The notes under the pieces: generated by a model
Database searches by the model: none
What the model was told of the DNA's origin: nothing
Seen by the model: only the letters and a program-made list of their open reading frames with translations
Translations under genes and position numbers: made by a program
In this document: positions 34,521 to 46,921 of the stretch, piece after piece
Position numbering within the stretch: the stretch's first letter is position 1
Layout: every line of letters starts with the position of its first letter
Assembly: GCA_036023115.1 (NCBI GenBank)
Contig: JAYKKT010000088.1
Span: 2,746,001-2,810,000 of the forward strand
Length of the DNA stretch: 64,000 bases
DNA from: Brasenia schreberi
Lineage: Eukaryota > Streptophyta > Magnoliopsida > Nymphaeales > Cabombaceae
Reading direction: 5' to 3'

Positions 34521-34916
34521 TCATTTACCTAGCCTACCCGTTAGGATAGGATTTTCAAATAAGTGCTTGATTGGATCAAGCTTAGACACTATCCAAATTT
34601 CATGTTCTAGGAAATAATGTCTAAACTTTTGGCAAGCCCATACCAAAGCCAAGTACATTTTCTCCATGGCTTGACAATTTCTTTCATATACCAATAGAGT
34701 TTTCGAAATGTAGTAAATAACATATTCCTTAAGACTATCATCCTCATATTGAGCAAGTAAAGCACCCAATGCATTCGCATGAATGAAAATGTAGAGCAAT
34801 AAAGGTTTTCCTTTTTTTGAAGGTTTTAAAATTGGAGGATTTACCAAATAAATTTTCAATTTTTCAAAAGCTTTTTGGCAATCGGCATCACATTCAAATT
34901 TAACCCCTTTTCTCAA
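34521..34916 (-). CDS. Tat-lineage RNase H domain
   Basis: 131 residues with CQKAFEKLKIYL, KPLLLYIFIHANALGALLAQ, YYISKTLLVYERNCQAMEKM and HLFENPILTGRLGK, the usual Ty3/gypsy RNase H layout. Canonical Asp at the IFIHANAL position (usually an SDxALG string) is replaced, so activity is doubtful. Confidence 0.82.
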   Translation of the reverse strand: MRKGVKFECDADCQKAFEKLKIYLVNPPILKPSKKGKPLLLYIFIHANALGALLAQYEDDSLKEYVIYYISKTLLVYERNCQAMEKMYLALVWACQKFRHYFLEHEIWIVSKLDPIKHLFENPILTGRLGK

Positions 34917-34994
34917 AAGCCTATTGAAAGGTTCACATCTTGTTGCTAGATTGGAGATACATCTCCTAATAGCTTGCAGTCGACCTTGGAGACT

Positions 34995-36167
34995 TCAGAT
35001 TTGGGTCAAGTTGGAGGGTGGATGCATGTTTATGATGGCTCGACACTTAGAGGGGTCGACTTCTATGCCCCTTTGGCTTACCATAAACCCTAAGAGTTTT
35101 CCCGATTCCACTCCAAAAACATATTTTTGAGGGTCTAGCTTCACTTTATAAAGCCTAAGTCTTTCGAAAACTTTTTGCAAAGATTGTATGTGTGTGCATC
35201 GGGTTTTTGAATTTACCAAAAGATCATCCACATATACTTCTAAGAGCTCATGGATTTGATCATGAAAAATAGTAGTCATGGCTCTTTGGTATGTGAAACC
35301 GACATTTTTCAAACCAAATAGCATAACCGTGTAACAGTATGTACCCCAAGGTGTAGTAAAAGCAGTTTTTACCTCAACTTTTAGTGCTAACTTGATTTGA
35401 TTATAACCCGAATAATCATCCATAAAAGAAAACATTTTATGATTTACAGTACTATCCACTATCAAATCAATGTTTGGAAGAGGGAAATTATCTTTTAGAG
35501 TGGCTTTGTTCAAATTTCTAAAATCAATACAAATTCGAATTTTTTCATTAGATTTTTGAACCACAACAATATTTGAAAGCCATTTGGAATAAGCAATGGG
35601 TTTTATAAATCCGGCTTTTAAAAGATCTTCTAAATCCTCTTTCACTTGTGAGTGAATATCGGGATGGATTTTTCTAAGCTTTTGTTTTACGGATTTTGCA
35701 TTGGGTTCTAAGGGAAGATGATGTTCTACGATTCTTGGGTCTAGAACCATCATGTCTTCATAGGTCCATGCAAGTACATCCACATAAGATCTCAAGAATA
35801 CAATGAATGATGCTTTTTCATACTCATGCAAACATGCACCTATTTTGACATACTTTGGGTTAGACTCACTCCCTAGATTGATTTCTAAAAAATCCCCTAC
35901 TACAAAATTTGAAGGTTTTTCCAAGTCAAGGATTCTATAAAATTCTGGAAGCTCGGAGGCTTGATCTTCCTCATGGATGAGGGGATCTTCCTCCTTGCTT
36001 TGACCATTCTCAAGCACTTTAATTTCTAGGAAAGTGTTAGGTAAGAGAGTGGGGTTGTGATTTTGGTTTGGGAATACATACAAGTTTGGAAGAACTCGAA
36101 AATGAGCTTTGTACATGGCCAATATTTTTGGAATTTTGGAATTTTTCATTCTTTTTGTCTTTTTCAA
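34995..36167 (-). CDS. Tat-lineage reverse transcriptase
   Basis: 390-residue frame. It carries DVLAWTYEDMMVLDPRIVEH (residues 130-149), the RT fingers with RICIDFRNLNKATLKDNFPL, FMDDYSGYNQI (248-258) as motif A, TAFTTPWGTYCYTVMLFGLK, the catalytic YVDD (312-315) and KLLGFMVSQRGIEVDPSKCR. Catalytic aspartates are present. The frame ends just before RNase H, where a frame change separates the two domains. The protease part lies on the far side of the inserted chromodomain element. Confidence 0.9.
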   Translation of the reverse strand: MKKTKRMKNSKIPKILAMYKAHFRVLPNLYVFPNQNHNPTLLPNTFLEIKVLENGQSKEEDPLIHEEDQASELPEFYRILDLEKPSNFVVGDFLEINLGSESNPKYVKIGACLHEYEKASFIVFLRSYVDVLAWTYEDMMVLDPRIVEHHLPLEPNAKSVKQKLRKIHPDIHSQVKEDLEDLLKAGFIKPIAYSKWLSNIVVVQKSNEKIRICIDFRNLNKATLKDNFPLPNIDLIVDSTVNHKMFSFMDDYSGYNQIKLALKVEVKTAFTTPWGTYCYTVMLFGLKNVGFTYQRAMTTIFHDQIHELLEVYVDDLLVNSKTRCTHIQSLQKVFERLRLYKVKLDPQKYVFGVESGKLLGFMVSQRGIEVDPSKCRAIINMHPPSNLTQI

Positions 36168-36649
36168 AGCAAATGCTAAAAGGATGAATATAAAAGACTT
36201 TCTTTTTGAGATTTTCAGATTTTTTAATTTTTTTGCCTTTTTTCAAAAAAAGATTAGGAGAATGAACATAAACAACTTTCTTTTGGAATTTCAGGTTTTT
36301 AGAATGTTTTTGGGTTTTGAAAGTTTTTGAAAATTATTTGGTTTTTCCAAATATATAATTTTTTTTTTTTTTGTTAAAAGAGGGGTCTTCTATCAAACCT
36401 ACAAAGAAAACACCATGAATTAGACTCTAAACTAGAGGTCTAAGCCATAGGTTTCGGTGTTAGTGGCTTCTAGGGCACCCTTGACCCAAGTGGTCTTAGG
36501 TGGTGGCTCAAGGGGTATGGATGAGATGTAGCCGAATCCATATCGATTTGAGTTTAGAAATGGCAAGATGAGTTCTAACCGACCTTGGTTTTCAGTTCTT
36601 AGACCTTTGTAAGGTGTATATCCCATGTTCAACATCATATTCCAAGGCT

Positions 36650-36654
36650 TCTTA
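36650..36654. repeat. Likely target-site duplication, left (TCTTA)
   Basis: TCTTA before the 5' LTR, against TCTTG (45278-45282) after the 3' LTR: four of five bases agree. Confidence 0.6.
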
Positions 36655-38572
36655 TGTAACGTTAAGCTTTATTGCACAACCTGTACAATAACGCCCGAGC
36701 ATTACTGCATAAGCTGTGCAGTAACGACCAATGGGGGGGATATGAAGGGCCCTTCATAGTACCTTTTTTCAAGGAGCTGGGCATCCTTGAAATAGCCGAA
36801 AAACAGGAGGAGTCGGTCGGAATCCGGTGAGTTCAATATTTTTTTTTCAGATTTTCATTTTTCTTTCTATTTTTTGATGAAAAGCTTGTTGAAAATCATC
36901 GTTTTGGGCTTGGATTGGAGGTTTGAGGTAGAACTAAGTGTTTTGGTGGGGAAGGTAAGCAATGGCGTCGATTTGGCTGAAAAACGGTTATGATTCGCCG
37001 AAAATTGACGATGATACCGAAAAAAAAAACTTTTGGGCATGTTTCTCATTTCTGTGTCGTGTCGTGTCGTGTCTGAATTGTCATGACCCAACACTGATTT
37101 GTGTCATGTCCTCATGTCATGTGTTAAGAACCAGTTCTGTGTCAAAATAGGTTACGTGTTAGGTTCTGTGTCGGAAACGAGTCCAATTTGGGTCGTGTCT
37201 TGAAATGGGTTTCTAGGTTAGGAATAAGACCTGTGTCAGTAGTTACAGGTTTTGTGTTGATATAGTGACACAAGCTACCTATTGTGTCACTCATTTGGAT
37301 CAGATATAGATTTGGGTATCAATTTGGATCTCGGATAGCTTAAACAGATCTAGTTTGGGATCCGATTCGGATAAAGTTTATTGCGTTAGACTCGTAATTC
37401 AATAAGTTATAATATTTTAATCACTTGTAATTGTTTAGAGATTAAAATTGGAGAATTTGGTGGTGATAAGAGTGACCCAACGACTTGGGGACTTGATCTT
37501 AGCGCTCCTTCGTGTAAGGGGTTATGCATTCTTTTACAGAACTATGCTAGAAGTGATTTTACTGTTTTATATAGATTTAAATATGCATGATTGATAACTG
37601 CTTTATTGATGTTTGTGAAATGTTATTCGCAATTATGGATTATTTGATATGATTTTCAAATAGAACATGTTTATGACACTGTTTGATAAAGAGCATGTTT
37701 TGATGTGCATGTGTTGTATGAACATGGTATTTACATATTGTTTAAATGTTGTGTGGATATGAGTTTGATTTTAGATATTCGTGAATCTGGATATGATTTG
37801 TGAATGTGATAAACTGTAATTGGTTTTAGAAATGTAATGATGTGTGAATATACGAGCCGTACTTGTGTGGTTTGTGTGGGGTCTCTAGAGACTTGCAAGT
37901 CCCTCGAGCGATCCGGCTTGGGGTGAATACAGGGTGTATTCCCGGGCCCTCTGCCGTGAGAGTCGGCGTGGTTACGGTCGTGGACAGTGTTACCGAGGTC
38001 ATGTCAGGGAGGGCGGGATGACTCTCATGGCCTTTGAGACAGACACAATATGAACTGTAATTATCGAAACTAATGATGTGTGTGCATGTGTGTGAGTGTA
38101 TGCGTATGAACTTGAGATCATGATTTCAAGGTAAATGTGCTTTACTATGAAATGATTGTTAAACTATGCATGCTTTTAGTATGTTTTTTGTTTAAAAATG
38201 TTTAACCTCCCTACTGAGCTATGTATAGGAGCTCACCCTATTGTTTTACAGCTCATCATGAAGCTAGCACTTCGAAAGCACATGGAGCATAGTAGGAGTT
38301 TGATAGAGCTGTATTTTTATTTTAGATGGTATGATAAGTATCAAATGATTTAGAAAGTCTTTTATTCGGGGTTATTGTTAGGTGGGGCCCGCACCATTTT
38401 GGACGTGTTGTTTAGAACTTCGATATAATTATTTATTTCAGTTAGATATTTCTTGAGTTTGAATTAAATTGGTATTATATTTGGTTATTGCTCGCCATCA
38501 CGCCCGTGCGAGAAGCAGCCACGTGGCATCGGCTCGGGCCGGGTCGTGGTCGCGACCCGAGCGGGTGTGACA
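36655..38572 (+). repeat. 5' LTR of the chromodomain element (1918 bp)
   Basis: TG...CA ends. 37381-37860 corresponds without gaps to 44136-44615 in the other LTR, and I counted about three differences there. It differs from the 3' LTR by extra sequence near its start and by about 53 bp around 38066-38125 that the 3' LTR lacks. Confidence 0.93.
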
Positions 38573-38575
38573 ACT

Positions 38576-38588
38576 TGGTATCAGAGCC
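38576..38588 (+). promoter_or_regulatory. Primer binding site, initiator tRNA-Met type
   Basis: TGGTATCAGAGCC lies three bases after the LTR end. This is the common complement to the 3' end of plant initiator methionine tRNA. Confidence 0.9.
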
Positions 38589-38664
38589 TAAGGTCGTTGA
38601 AATATAATGTTATATTTATTTGTAGGACCCATGAGGATTGGATCTTAACTTAATTCCAAGCGTT

Positions 38665-40167
38665 ATGAGTGATGATAACGAGGAAATGCTATCGCACGGA
38701 TCTACTATAGCAGTGGAGGCACCATCTAATACACCTCAAGGACCTATAGAGCCACCACATATTCCACTTGTGTAAGGTAGTCAAGATGCAGCGATATTGC
38801 TTGATCAAATGATCAACTTATTGTAACACGTTTCGAGAGAATCCACTATAACCATTCAACACTTGATAAAGAACGGTTGTAAGGAGTTCAAATGAGTAAT
38901 TACAGACCCATTAGAACCCTATGAGTAGATTGACAAACTAGAAAACGCTTTCGACATATTGGCTCCTACCGACGAGGAGAGGAGGGTAAAGTTGGCGTCG
39001 AGTCTTTTCGAAGGAAATGCAAAACAGTGGTGGAGAGCACAGAAAGGGACTCGTAGTACTCCGTGGACTTAGAAGGCATTTTTCAGTCATTTTTTTTCTC
39101 ACAATGATCGGATGCGTTTATAACTTAAATTTAATCAACTGCAGTAGGACAATTTATCGGTGAGAGAATATACTAACCAATTTCTAAGGTTGTAATAGTT
39201 TGACCCGGGTATGGTAATTCTTGAGGCACGAGCAAATAAGTATTTTTAGGGACTTTCTGATCTAATTCGTAAGTCACTGAGAGGAAAGATATATATAGAT
39301 ATTGATGAATTACAAGCTACTGCTACTCATGTAGAGACAAATATTTTGTATTATAAGGGTAAGAAGAGGTCAGCGGAACCGACTTTTGGCAACTCACATG
39401 AAGGCACGAAGAAGAGTAAATCAACTCAAGCTAATCAGTGGATAAATAGGAGTAGTCAGACTCAAGCGAGAAGTGAGCCTTCACGTGAGCAAAACAACCA
39501 ACAAAATTGTGGGATCACATGTTATAATTGTAGAGGCACGGGTCATAGAGCTAGAGATTGTCCTTTAACGAAGAACTTTAAGCAAGTTCAGACTCAGACA
39601 TTTAGCAGTGTACAGAAGGAAGACATGAGAGGTCGTTGTTTCATATGTAAAGAGTTCGATTATCGTAAGATTGATTGTCCACGGGCTGCGTTTTCTCCGG
39701 TACCTGTTCGTCAACAAGGACTACCTCGATTGCCTCACCCTCAAGTAACTAACCAGGGCTGCGTTTATGCTATAGAGCGTCGTGAGTCAGGTACCTCTCA
39801 TTTGGTTATTAGTACCTTCTCAGTTTGTGGTTTCCTTGCGCGTATTTTATTTGACTTTAGTGCAATGTATTGCTTTATTTCACCTACTTTTGTAAGTCGT
39901 ATGGGTTTGGACCCGAAACTATTAGATGGATTCTTTGTATGTTTCCCTAATGGTGATATTATTGTGTCGCATCGAATTTTGCAAGATTATTCTATATTGG
40001 TTGGTGGTCATGACTTGAGAGCCGACTTAGTTTTGTTGGGAATCTCGAAGCACAATGTAGTTTTAGGTATGGATTGGTTATCAAAGTACCATGCTGTGAT
40101 TGATTGCAAGAAGCGGGAGATCACCTTCTCTATTCCTCGAGAGACTACTTTTGTTTTTCAAGGTTAG
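38665..40167 (+). pseudogene. Chromodomain element gag and protease, with stops
   Basis: Gag starts near 38665 (MSDDNEEM) and reads KLENAFDILAPTDEERRVKL, SLFEGNAKQWWRAQ and DELQATATHVETN with several in-frame TAG codons, one where PWT-W-KAF is expected. From 39346 to 40167 the frame is open for 273 residues. The first zinc knuckle is intact (CYNCRGTGHRARDC); the second has Tyr for the His (CFICKEFDYRKIDC). The protease follows: LFDFSAMYCFISPTFV has lost the usual DSGA catalytic motif, but VVLGMDWLSKYHAVIDC is conserved. Confidence 0.87.
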
Positions 40168-43100
40168 CGAGAAGAGAACCCAGTATCTGTTATATCTGCT
40201 CTTCAAGCATATAATTATATATAAAACGGATGCGAAGGATACTTAGCATTTGTTATACAGTCTTGTAATGAAGAGAAGTTATTAAATGATATCAGTATAG
40301 TTAATGAATTTTATAAGTATTTCCTAAAGATACACACCGATCATCACTGAAAGAGAAAATCAAAATTTCTATTGACTTGGTGATTCTGAGTTGACCTATA
40401 TCTATGGCGCTTATAGAATGTCGCCGCGGAGTTGTAAGGGTAGCTTAAGAAACAGCTTGGAGGATTTATTATAGCGAATTTGTGAGACTAAGTGTATCAC
40501 CATGGGGAGCTCCAGTGCTACTAGTCAAGAAGAAGGATGGAACTCTCAGATTCTATGTGTGGACTATCGACAGTGAATCGAACGAAGATCACTATCAAGA
40601 ATAAATATCCGCTCACCTAAGAATCGATGATTTGACTGGAGCGGGATCACCAGAGGAGCCATCGCAATATTCTTCCCGAAGATAGACTTGGCTGCCCTCC
40701 GTTATCATCGTACACGCGTGTCAAGGTCGGACGATATCCCAAAACTACGCCTTTCCGACGCGTTGGTATGGCATTATGAGAATATTCGGTGATGCCATTT
40801 GGTGTGACTAATGCACCTGCAATATTCATGGACTTGATGAATCGAATTTTTAAGCCATACTTCGGATAAGTTTATTGTTAGTATTTATTGATGACATTTT
40901 GATGTATTCTCGAAGTCAGGAGGAGCATCTTTGAACATCTAAGTGGTTCTCCAAACTGATTGAGAAGCATAAGTTATATGCCAAATTCTCCAAATGTGAA
41001 TTTTGGTTAGATAATGTTCAATTTCTTGGGACGTGTGGTATCTAAGGATGGAATTAAGCGTTGATCCTGCAAAGGTGGAGGACGGAGTTGCTTGAATGGG
41101 AAAGACCAAGAAGCGTCATTTAATCGAGATTCGTAGTTTTCTTAGATTAGCTGGGTTACTATCGAGGATTTATTAAGGGTTTTTCCAAGATAGCAGGACT
41201 CCTCTTACACAACTTACACGAGTGAAAGAAGTTCAACCATTTGTATGGACGATGCACGTGAAGAAAGTTTCCTGTGGAGTTGAAAAAGAATTGACTACTT
41301 CACCCCCGGTTTTGGATTATCTTCTGGGCGTGATCCTAACAGTAATCTTTTTCAAAGTGTATTGTGATGCTTCTACCAAGGATTAGGTTGTGTGTACTTA
41401 TGCAGTGAGATCCGGGAAGGTTGTAGCATATACGTCAAGACAATTGAAGGTGCATGATGAGGAATTATCCAACCCACATGATTTGGAGTTAAGCCGTCGT
41501 AGTGTTTGCACTATCAAGTATGGAGGCATTTTCTCTGTATGGAGCAATGTTCACTGCCTTTTAAGTTGATCATAAAAGAGCTTGAAGTGATATCTTGTTT
41601 GACCAAAAAAAGTTGAACATTAGACAAGCGTTGGAGACAGAAGCGATTGGTTGGAGCCCTACGGTTAATCAAGGACTATGATTTTCAGCACGATTCATCA
41701 CCCAGGAAGCTTTAATGTGGTGGCAATGATGCTTTGAGCAAGTAAACGTTAATGCTTTGCATATGATGATTAAGGAGAAGAAGACCAACTGTGAAAGAAT
41801 TTTGGGATATGCGATTATCAATGTGAAGTTGACACCTGAGAAGATGTGTTTGAACATGATCTAGCCATTTTGGTTTTGAATGACTTTAATGGATAGAATA
41901 TTAAGCAGTAGGACGAAAGATGCCAAGATCGCACTTTTTTGCCACGAGAAGCGCTGTGGAGATTGTTGAGAACAATGAGACATAAAGCGACACTGGAATT
42001 TAGTGAAGGTCGAAACTCGATGGAATCTTTAAGGTTCCAAAGGAAGAGTTTGTGTGTCCTAAATGATTCAGAACTTAGGAAGATTGATTTTGGATGAAGC
42101 TCAAGGTCCTAAGTACTCTGAGTATGCATCCAAGGGGAGCCATTGAAGATGTATCAAGATTTGAAACGAACTATATTGGTGGTAAAGTGAATGAAGAGAG
42201 ATATACGAATATGTATCTATCTTGTGCTAGTTTGTCCAAAAGGAAAGATGGAACATCAAAGACCATCGTTGGTATGTTTCAACCTTTGCCTATTCCTGCA
42301 GTGGAAATGGGATGAGATCAATGGATTTTGTAATCCGGACTACGAGGACTCCTGAAAGGTCACGATGACCATTTAGGTATTATTGATACCCTTGACGAAA
42401 CCACAAAGTCGGCCGCACTTTCTTGCCAATCAATGATTAATATTAGTACTCAATGGAAACCCGTATAGCTCAAGCTCACAATCAATGAAATTGCATAGAC
42501 TTCATGGTGCACCATCGTAGGTATTATTTCTTAATCAGAGATCGAGTGATTACAACCATCAAGTTTTGGAATAGTTTCAAAGAAGCCATGGGAACAAAAT
42601 TGCATTTAAGTTACGCTACCATCCACAAACGGAGATGGTCGATGTAAAGGGAACGATCTCAGCCATTGGACCAGACTCTGTTGGAAGAGCTTGTGTGTTA
42701 GAATGAGGGTAAACCCGTTGCTGGGATGAATTTCTACCATTGATAGAAGTTCACATATAACAATAGTTTTCATTCTGAGCATGTGGATGAGATAACTCTC
42801 TATGAGGCACTTATATGGAGAGAAGATGTGGTGAACACCTTGTGTTGGTGTATCATGATGGTGAGAGTACCGTGGTAGGACCTGAATCTTGTAATAACAG
42901 ACAACCGAGAAAGTGAAGATGATCCAAGAAAAGATGTATTTGGATCCACTCGTGACGGCAAAAAGAGTTATGCCGATATAAAAGAAGAAGACCGTTTCGA
43001 ATTTGAAGAAGGTGACTCATGTATTTTACTATGGTTGACGCTACGATGACTAGAGTCGGGACGAGTGATCAAGTCGAGGAAAGCTTACACCTAAGTTTAT

Positions 43101-43466
43101 AGGGTCAGACGTATACTTCGTCTGTCGGGTCCCAGTAGTTTATCGATTGCACTACCACCACTTTCTCTATCAAATCTTTCATAATGTATTTCACGTATCA
43201 CACCGTTGAAATATATTTCTGATCCGACCATGTGATCAGAGCTGTGACACCCACAACTAAAGGAGGAATTTCCAATTCTGCTTAGACATTTCCGATTAAT
43301 TGAAGATAGAAAGGAACAAGTTTTGAGGACAGTAAAAGTACACTGGAGTAATCATTTGCCGAGCGAGGCTACTTTGGAGCTCGAGGATGAAATGCGAGAG
43401 AAGTATCCATATCTCTTCAGGTACTATCTAAATTCTGAGGACAGAATTTCTTTAAGGGGGGTAGAA
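40168..43466 (+). pseudogene. Chromodomain element RT, RNase H, integrase and chromodomain, heavily broken
   Basis: Recognisable pieces in several frames are [19 protein letters not shown] (about 40500), the catalytic FIDDILMYSRSQEEH (about 40880), KLYAKFSKCEFWLDNVQFLG (about 40970), integrase KMYQDLKRT (about 42150) and QPLPIPAVEMG (about 42290). The chromodomain tail reads VKVHWSNHLPSEATLELEDE and MREKYPYLF (43328-43420). Frameshifts and stops occur every hundred bases or so, so no functional polyprotein exists. Confidence 0.85.
43452..43466 (+). promoter_or_regulatory. Polypurine tract of the chromodomain element
   Basis: TTAAGGGGGGTAGAA stands immediately before the TGTAACG start of the 3' LTR, as needed for plus-strand priming. 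Confidence 0.85.
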
Positions 43467-45277
43467 TGTAACGTTAAGTGTTACTGCATAGCCTGTGCAG
43501 TAAAGGGCCTTTAAAGAGGGCCCTTCATAGTGCCTTTTTTCAAGGAGCTAGGCAGCCTTGAACTAGTCGAAAAATAGAAGGAGTCGGTCGGAATCCGATG
43601 AGTTCAATGTTTTTTTTCTTCAAAATTTTCTTTTTCTTTCTAATTTTTGATGAAAAGCTTGTTGAAAATCATCGTTTTGAGCTTAGATTGGAGGTTTGAG
43701 GTAGAACTAAGCGTTTTGGTGGGGTAGGTAAGCAATAGCGTCAATTTAGCCAGAAAATGATTGTGATTCGCCAGAAACCGACGATGATGCTGAAAAAAAA
43801 ACTTTTGGGCATGTCCCTTATTTCCATATCGTGTCATGTCTGAATTGTCATGAACCGACACTGGTTGGTGTCGTGTCCTCGTGTCGCGTGTTAAGAATCA
43901 ATTCTGTATCAAAATAGGTTCTGTGTCAGAAACAGGTACAATTTGGGTCGTGTCTTGAAATGAGTTTCTAGGTTAGGAATAAGACCTGTGTCAGTAGTTA
44001 CAGGTTTTGTGTTGATACAGTGACACAAGCTACCTATTGTGTCACTCATTTGGATTAGATATGGATCTGGGTATCAATTTAGATCTCGAATAGCTTAAAC
44101 AGATCTAGTTTGGGATCTGATTCGGATAAAGTTTATTGCGTTAGACTCGTAATTCAATAAGTTATAATATTTTAATCACTTGTAATTGTTTAGAGATTAA
44201 AATTGGAGAATTTGGTGGTGATAAGAGTGACCCAACGACTTGGGGACTTGATCTTAGCGCTCCTTCGTGTAAGGGGTTATGCATTCTTTTACAGAACTAT
44301 GCTAGAAGTGATTTTACTGTTTTATATAGATTTAAATGTGCATGATTGATAACTGCTTTATTGATGTTTGTGAAATGTTATTCGCAATTATGGATTATTT
44401 GATATGATTTTCAAATAGAACATGTTTATGACACTGTTTGATAAAGAGCATGTTTTGATGTGCATGTGTTGTATAAACATGGTATTTACATATTGTTTAA
44501 ATGTTGTGTGGATATGAGTTTGATTTTGGATATTCGTGAATCTGGATATGATTTGTGAATGTGATAAACTGTAATTGGTTTTAGAAATGTAATGATGTGT
44601 GAATATACGAGCCGTACTTGTGTGGTTTGTGTGGGGTCTCTAGAGACTTGCAAGTCCCTCGAGCGATCCGGCTTGGGGTGAATACAGGGTGTATTCCCGG
44701 GCCCTCTGCCGTGAGAGTCGGCGTGGTTACGGTCGTGGACAGGGTTACCGAGGTCACGTTAGGGAAGGCCGGACTACTCTCGTGGCCTTTGGGGCAGACA
44801 CAGTATGGACTATAATTATCGAAAAGGATTTCAAGGTAAATGTGCTTTACTATGAAATGATTGTTAAACTATACATGCTTTTAGTATGTTTTTTGTTTAA
44901 AGATGTTTAACCTCCCTACTGAGCTATGTATAGGAGCTCACCCTATTGTTTTACAGCTCATCATGAAGCTAGCACTTCGAAGGCACACGGAGCATAGTAG
45001 GAGTTTGATAGAGCTGCATTTTTATTTTAGATGGTATGATAAGTATCAAATGATTTAGAAAGTCTTTTATTCGGAGTTATTGTTAGGTGGGCCCCGCACC
45101 ATTTTGGACGTGTTGTTTAGAACTTCGATATGAATATTTATTTCAGTTAGATATTTCTTGAGTTTGAATTAAATTGGTATTGTATTTGGTTATTGCTCAC
45201 CATCACGCTCGCGCGAGAAGCGGCCACGTGGCATCGGCTCGGGCCGGGTGGTGGTCGCGACCCGAGCGGGTGTGACA
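43467..45277 (+). repeat. 3' LTR of the chromodomain element (1811 bp)
   Basis: TGTAACGTTAAGTG...GTGTGACA. Near-identical to the 5' LTR over long blocks, with a shorter head and the deletion noted for the 5' copy. Confidence 0.93.
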
Positions 45278-45289
45278 TCTTGAGTTTGG

Positions 45290-46847
45290 AAAAGTTTTTA
45301 TAAAGTGGATGACATTGGAATATGGTGTCATTCATATCATGGATGTACACACGACTTGGTTTGGCTAAGGTTTTGGAGACATGGGCTAAAGATGGTTTGG
45401 GTTGCCCTAGGATGCATATGACCCTAGAAGAAGATGCTTCTATATGTTGGGAAGTTGGGGATTGCTTAAGCTTCCCTATAAATAGACGATTCTAGGGGAG
45501 GACAACTCCACATGTTTGAGGTTGCCTAGGAGGTGGATGACTCTATGGTGAGGGTCTCCTAAGGGTAGTCAACTAGGGATGGATGAGGTATAACCTTTTC
45601 ATTGAATGGGTGACTTGATATGCAAGAGAAATTTCAAATTTCCTTAAGTTGAGGGTGGTCTTCTCCAAGGATTACCACCACTTGGTTGTCCCATGGGATT
45701 TTCACACACTTGTAAAAGGTCGAAGGAACAACCAGGATACTATGAATCTAAGGCCTTCCTAGCAATAGGTTGTAATGGGGTTTATATCTATAACATGAAA
45801 CAACCCTGTGTGTTCGATGTCCTCTACTTTCATGGGCAATTTGATGGCTCCTAGTGGATGGGATGCATTACCATCATATCTAGTGATAACAATGGAACTC
45901 GATTCTAGCTTATACATGGTGATTCCTACTTGAAAGGTCACGTGAAGTGGGAGGATGTTTAGACCTCCTCCTCCATCGAAGTACTTGTCTAAAGTGTGGT
46001 GATTCAAAACCACCTCTATATGCAAGGCTTTATTATAGGCTATATTGAGTCTCTCTAATTCATCCTTCGTGAACACGATGGGGGCCTTGTCACATATTGG
46101 GGAGACTAAGAAGGATAAGGACTCAGGAGTGATGGATGGGTTAACCTTAGCTCTTTCTAAGATTTCCTCTAAAACTCGTCTATGTGTAGGTAAAGTTTGG
46201 ATCAACTCTAAGATAGACATATTTATGGGAAGTTTTGAAAGATGAAATTCAAAATCATAAGAGGTTAAAACCACACTTTTACCTTTGTCCATACCATGAG
46301 ATTCATTAGGGATATATGCTTTTGAAGGGCCGGATAAAATGATTGTTTCTTTGCTAGCATTTTTAGTTAAATGTGGGGATTGATAGATCCTTCTAGACCT
46401 AGACACCTCACCCACACCTTTCCTAAAGCTCGCTCCTATCTTGGCTCTACTTTGATACTTCAGAGCACCACGAATTTGTACTAAGGCTCTAGTCGGGAGC
46501 GGGACTTTAAGCGCTCCCCGGATCACTACTTGCTTGACTTTTTTTATTACGATAGAAGGTGGTGTGTGGCAAGTAGTGTGTACCGTATGTAATGCATATT
46601 CCATTCCATGAGCATTGAGTGGGAGAAGACATACCTCTTTTCCTTTCCCGCTTGTACTTGCATGATTAGGAAAAAGATTCTTTAAAATCGCTTTGGAGGG
46701 CTCCGATTCTTTCGTAATGTGGAGCCTTCCTTGCTCAATCAAGTCTTTGATTTGATGTAAGAGTGCAAAACATTTACTTGTATCATGACCCTTGAGCCTA
46801 TGATACTTGCAAAACTTGTTTAAATTTTTTTTCTTGGAGGTGTTCAT
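45290..46847 (-). pseudogene. Tat gag zinc knuckle and protease
   Basis: The 362-residue frame (46847-45759) starts near the Cys/His knuckle KFCKYHRLKGHDTSKCF (a C-X2-H-X4-H-X4-C pattern), followed by LHQIKDLIEQGRL. A long linker leads to protease-like VTFQVGITMYKLESSSIVIT and GLFHVIDIN. Just before the flap the frame shifts. The next frame reads YNLLLGRP, a TAG where Trp is expected, then IHSILVVPSTFYKCVKIPW and VVVILGEDH to about 45610. Both the frameshift and the stop disable it. Confidence 0.82.
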
Positions 46848-46921
46848 TCGGGAAGAACCGGGAGAGTGACCAATCCTTGGGCTAAGAGGAGGTCTAGGAC
46901 TTCTGTGATTGGTTGTCCTAG

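Larger units (their letters stand above)
32738..36654 (-). mobile_element. Ty3/gypsy Tat-lineage element, pol part
   Basis: Left (3') part of a minus-strand element interrupted by the chromodomain element at 36655-45277. In transcription order it holds RT, RNase H, a second RNase H and integrase, then stops at the LINE junction without its 3' LTR. The second (archaeal-type) RNase H between RT/RH and integrase is characteristic of the Tat lineage. Confidence 0.88.
36655..45277 (+). mobile_element. Chromodomain-type Ty3/gypsy LTR retrotransposon, 8.6 kb, inserted in the Tat element
   Basis: Two LTRs (36655-38572 and 43467-45277) both begin TGTAACGTTAAG and end GAGCGGGTGTGACA. A primer binding site TGGTATCAGAGC follows the left LTR and a purine tract TTAAGGGGGG precedes the right one. 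Gag, protease, RT, integrase and a chromodomain tail are recognisable in order on the plus strand. The Tat protease reading on one side and the Tat pol on the other show that it landed inside that element. The GLLQPLPIPEWKWE-like integrase region and the long LTRs suggest the Tekay/Del group (inference). Confidence 0.93.

Noticed and set aside
34924..36330. Plus-strand frames over the Tat pol
   Set aside because: Antisense shadows of the reverse transcriptase.
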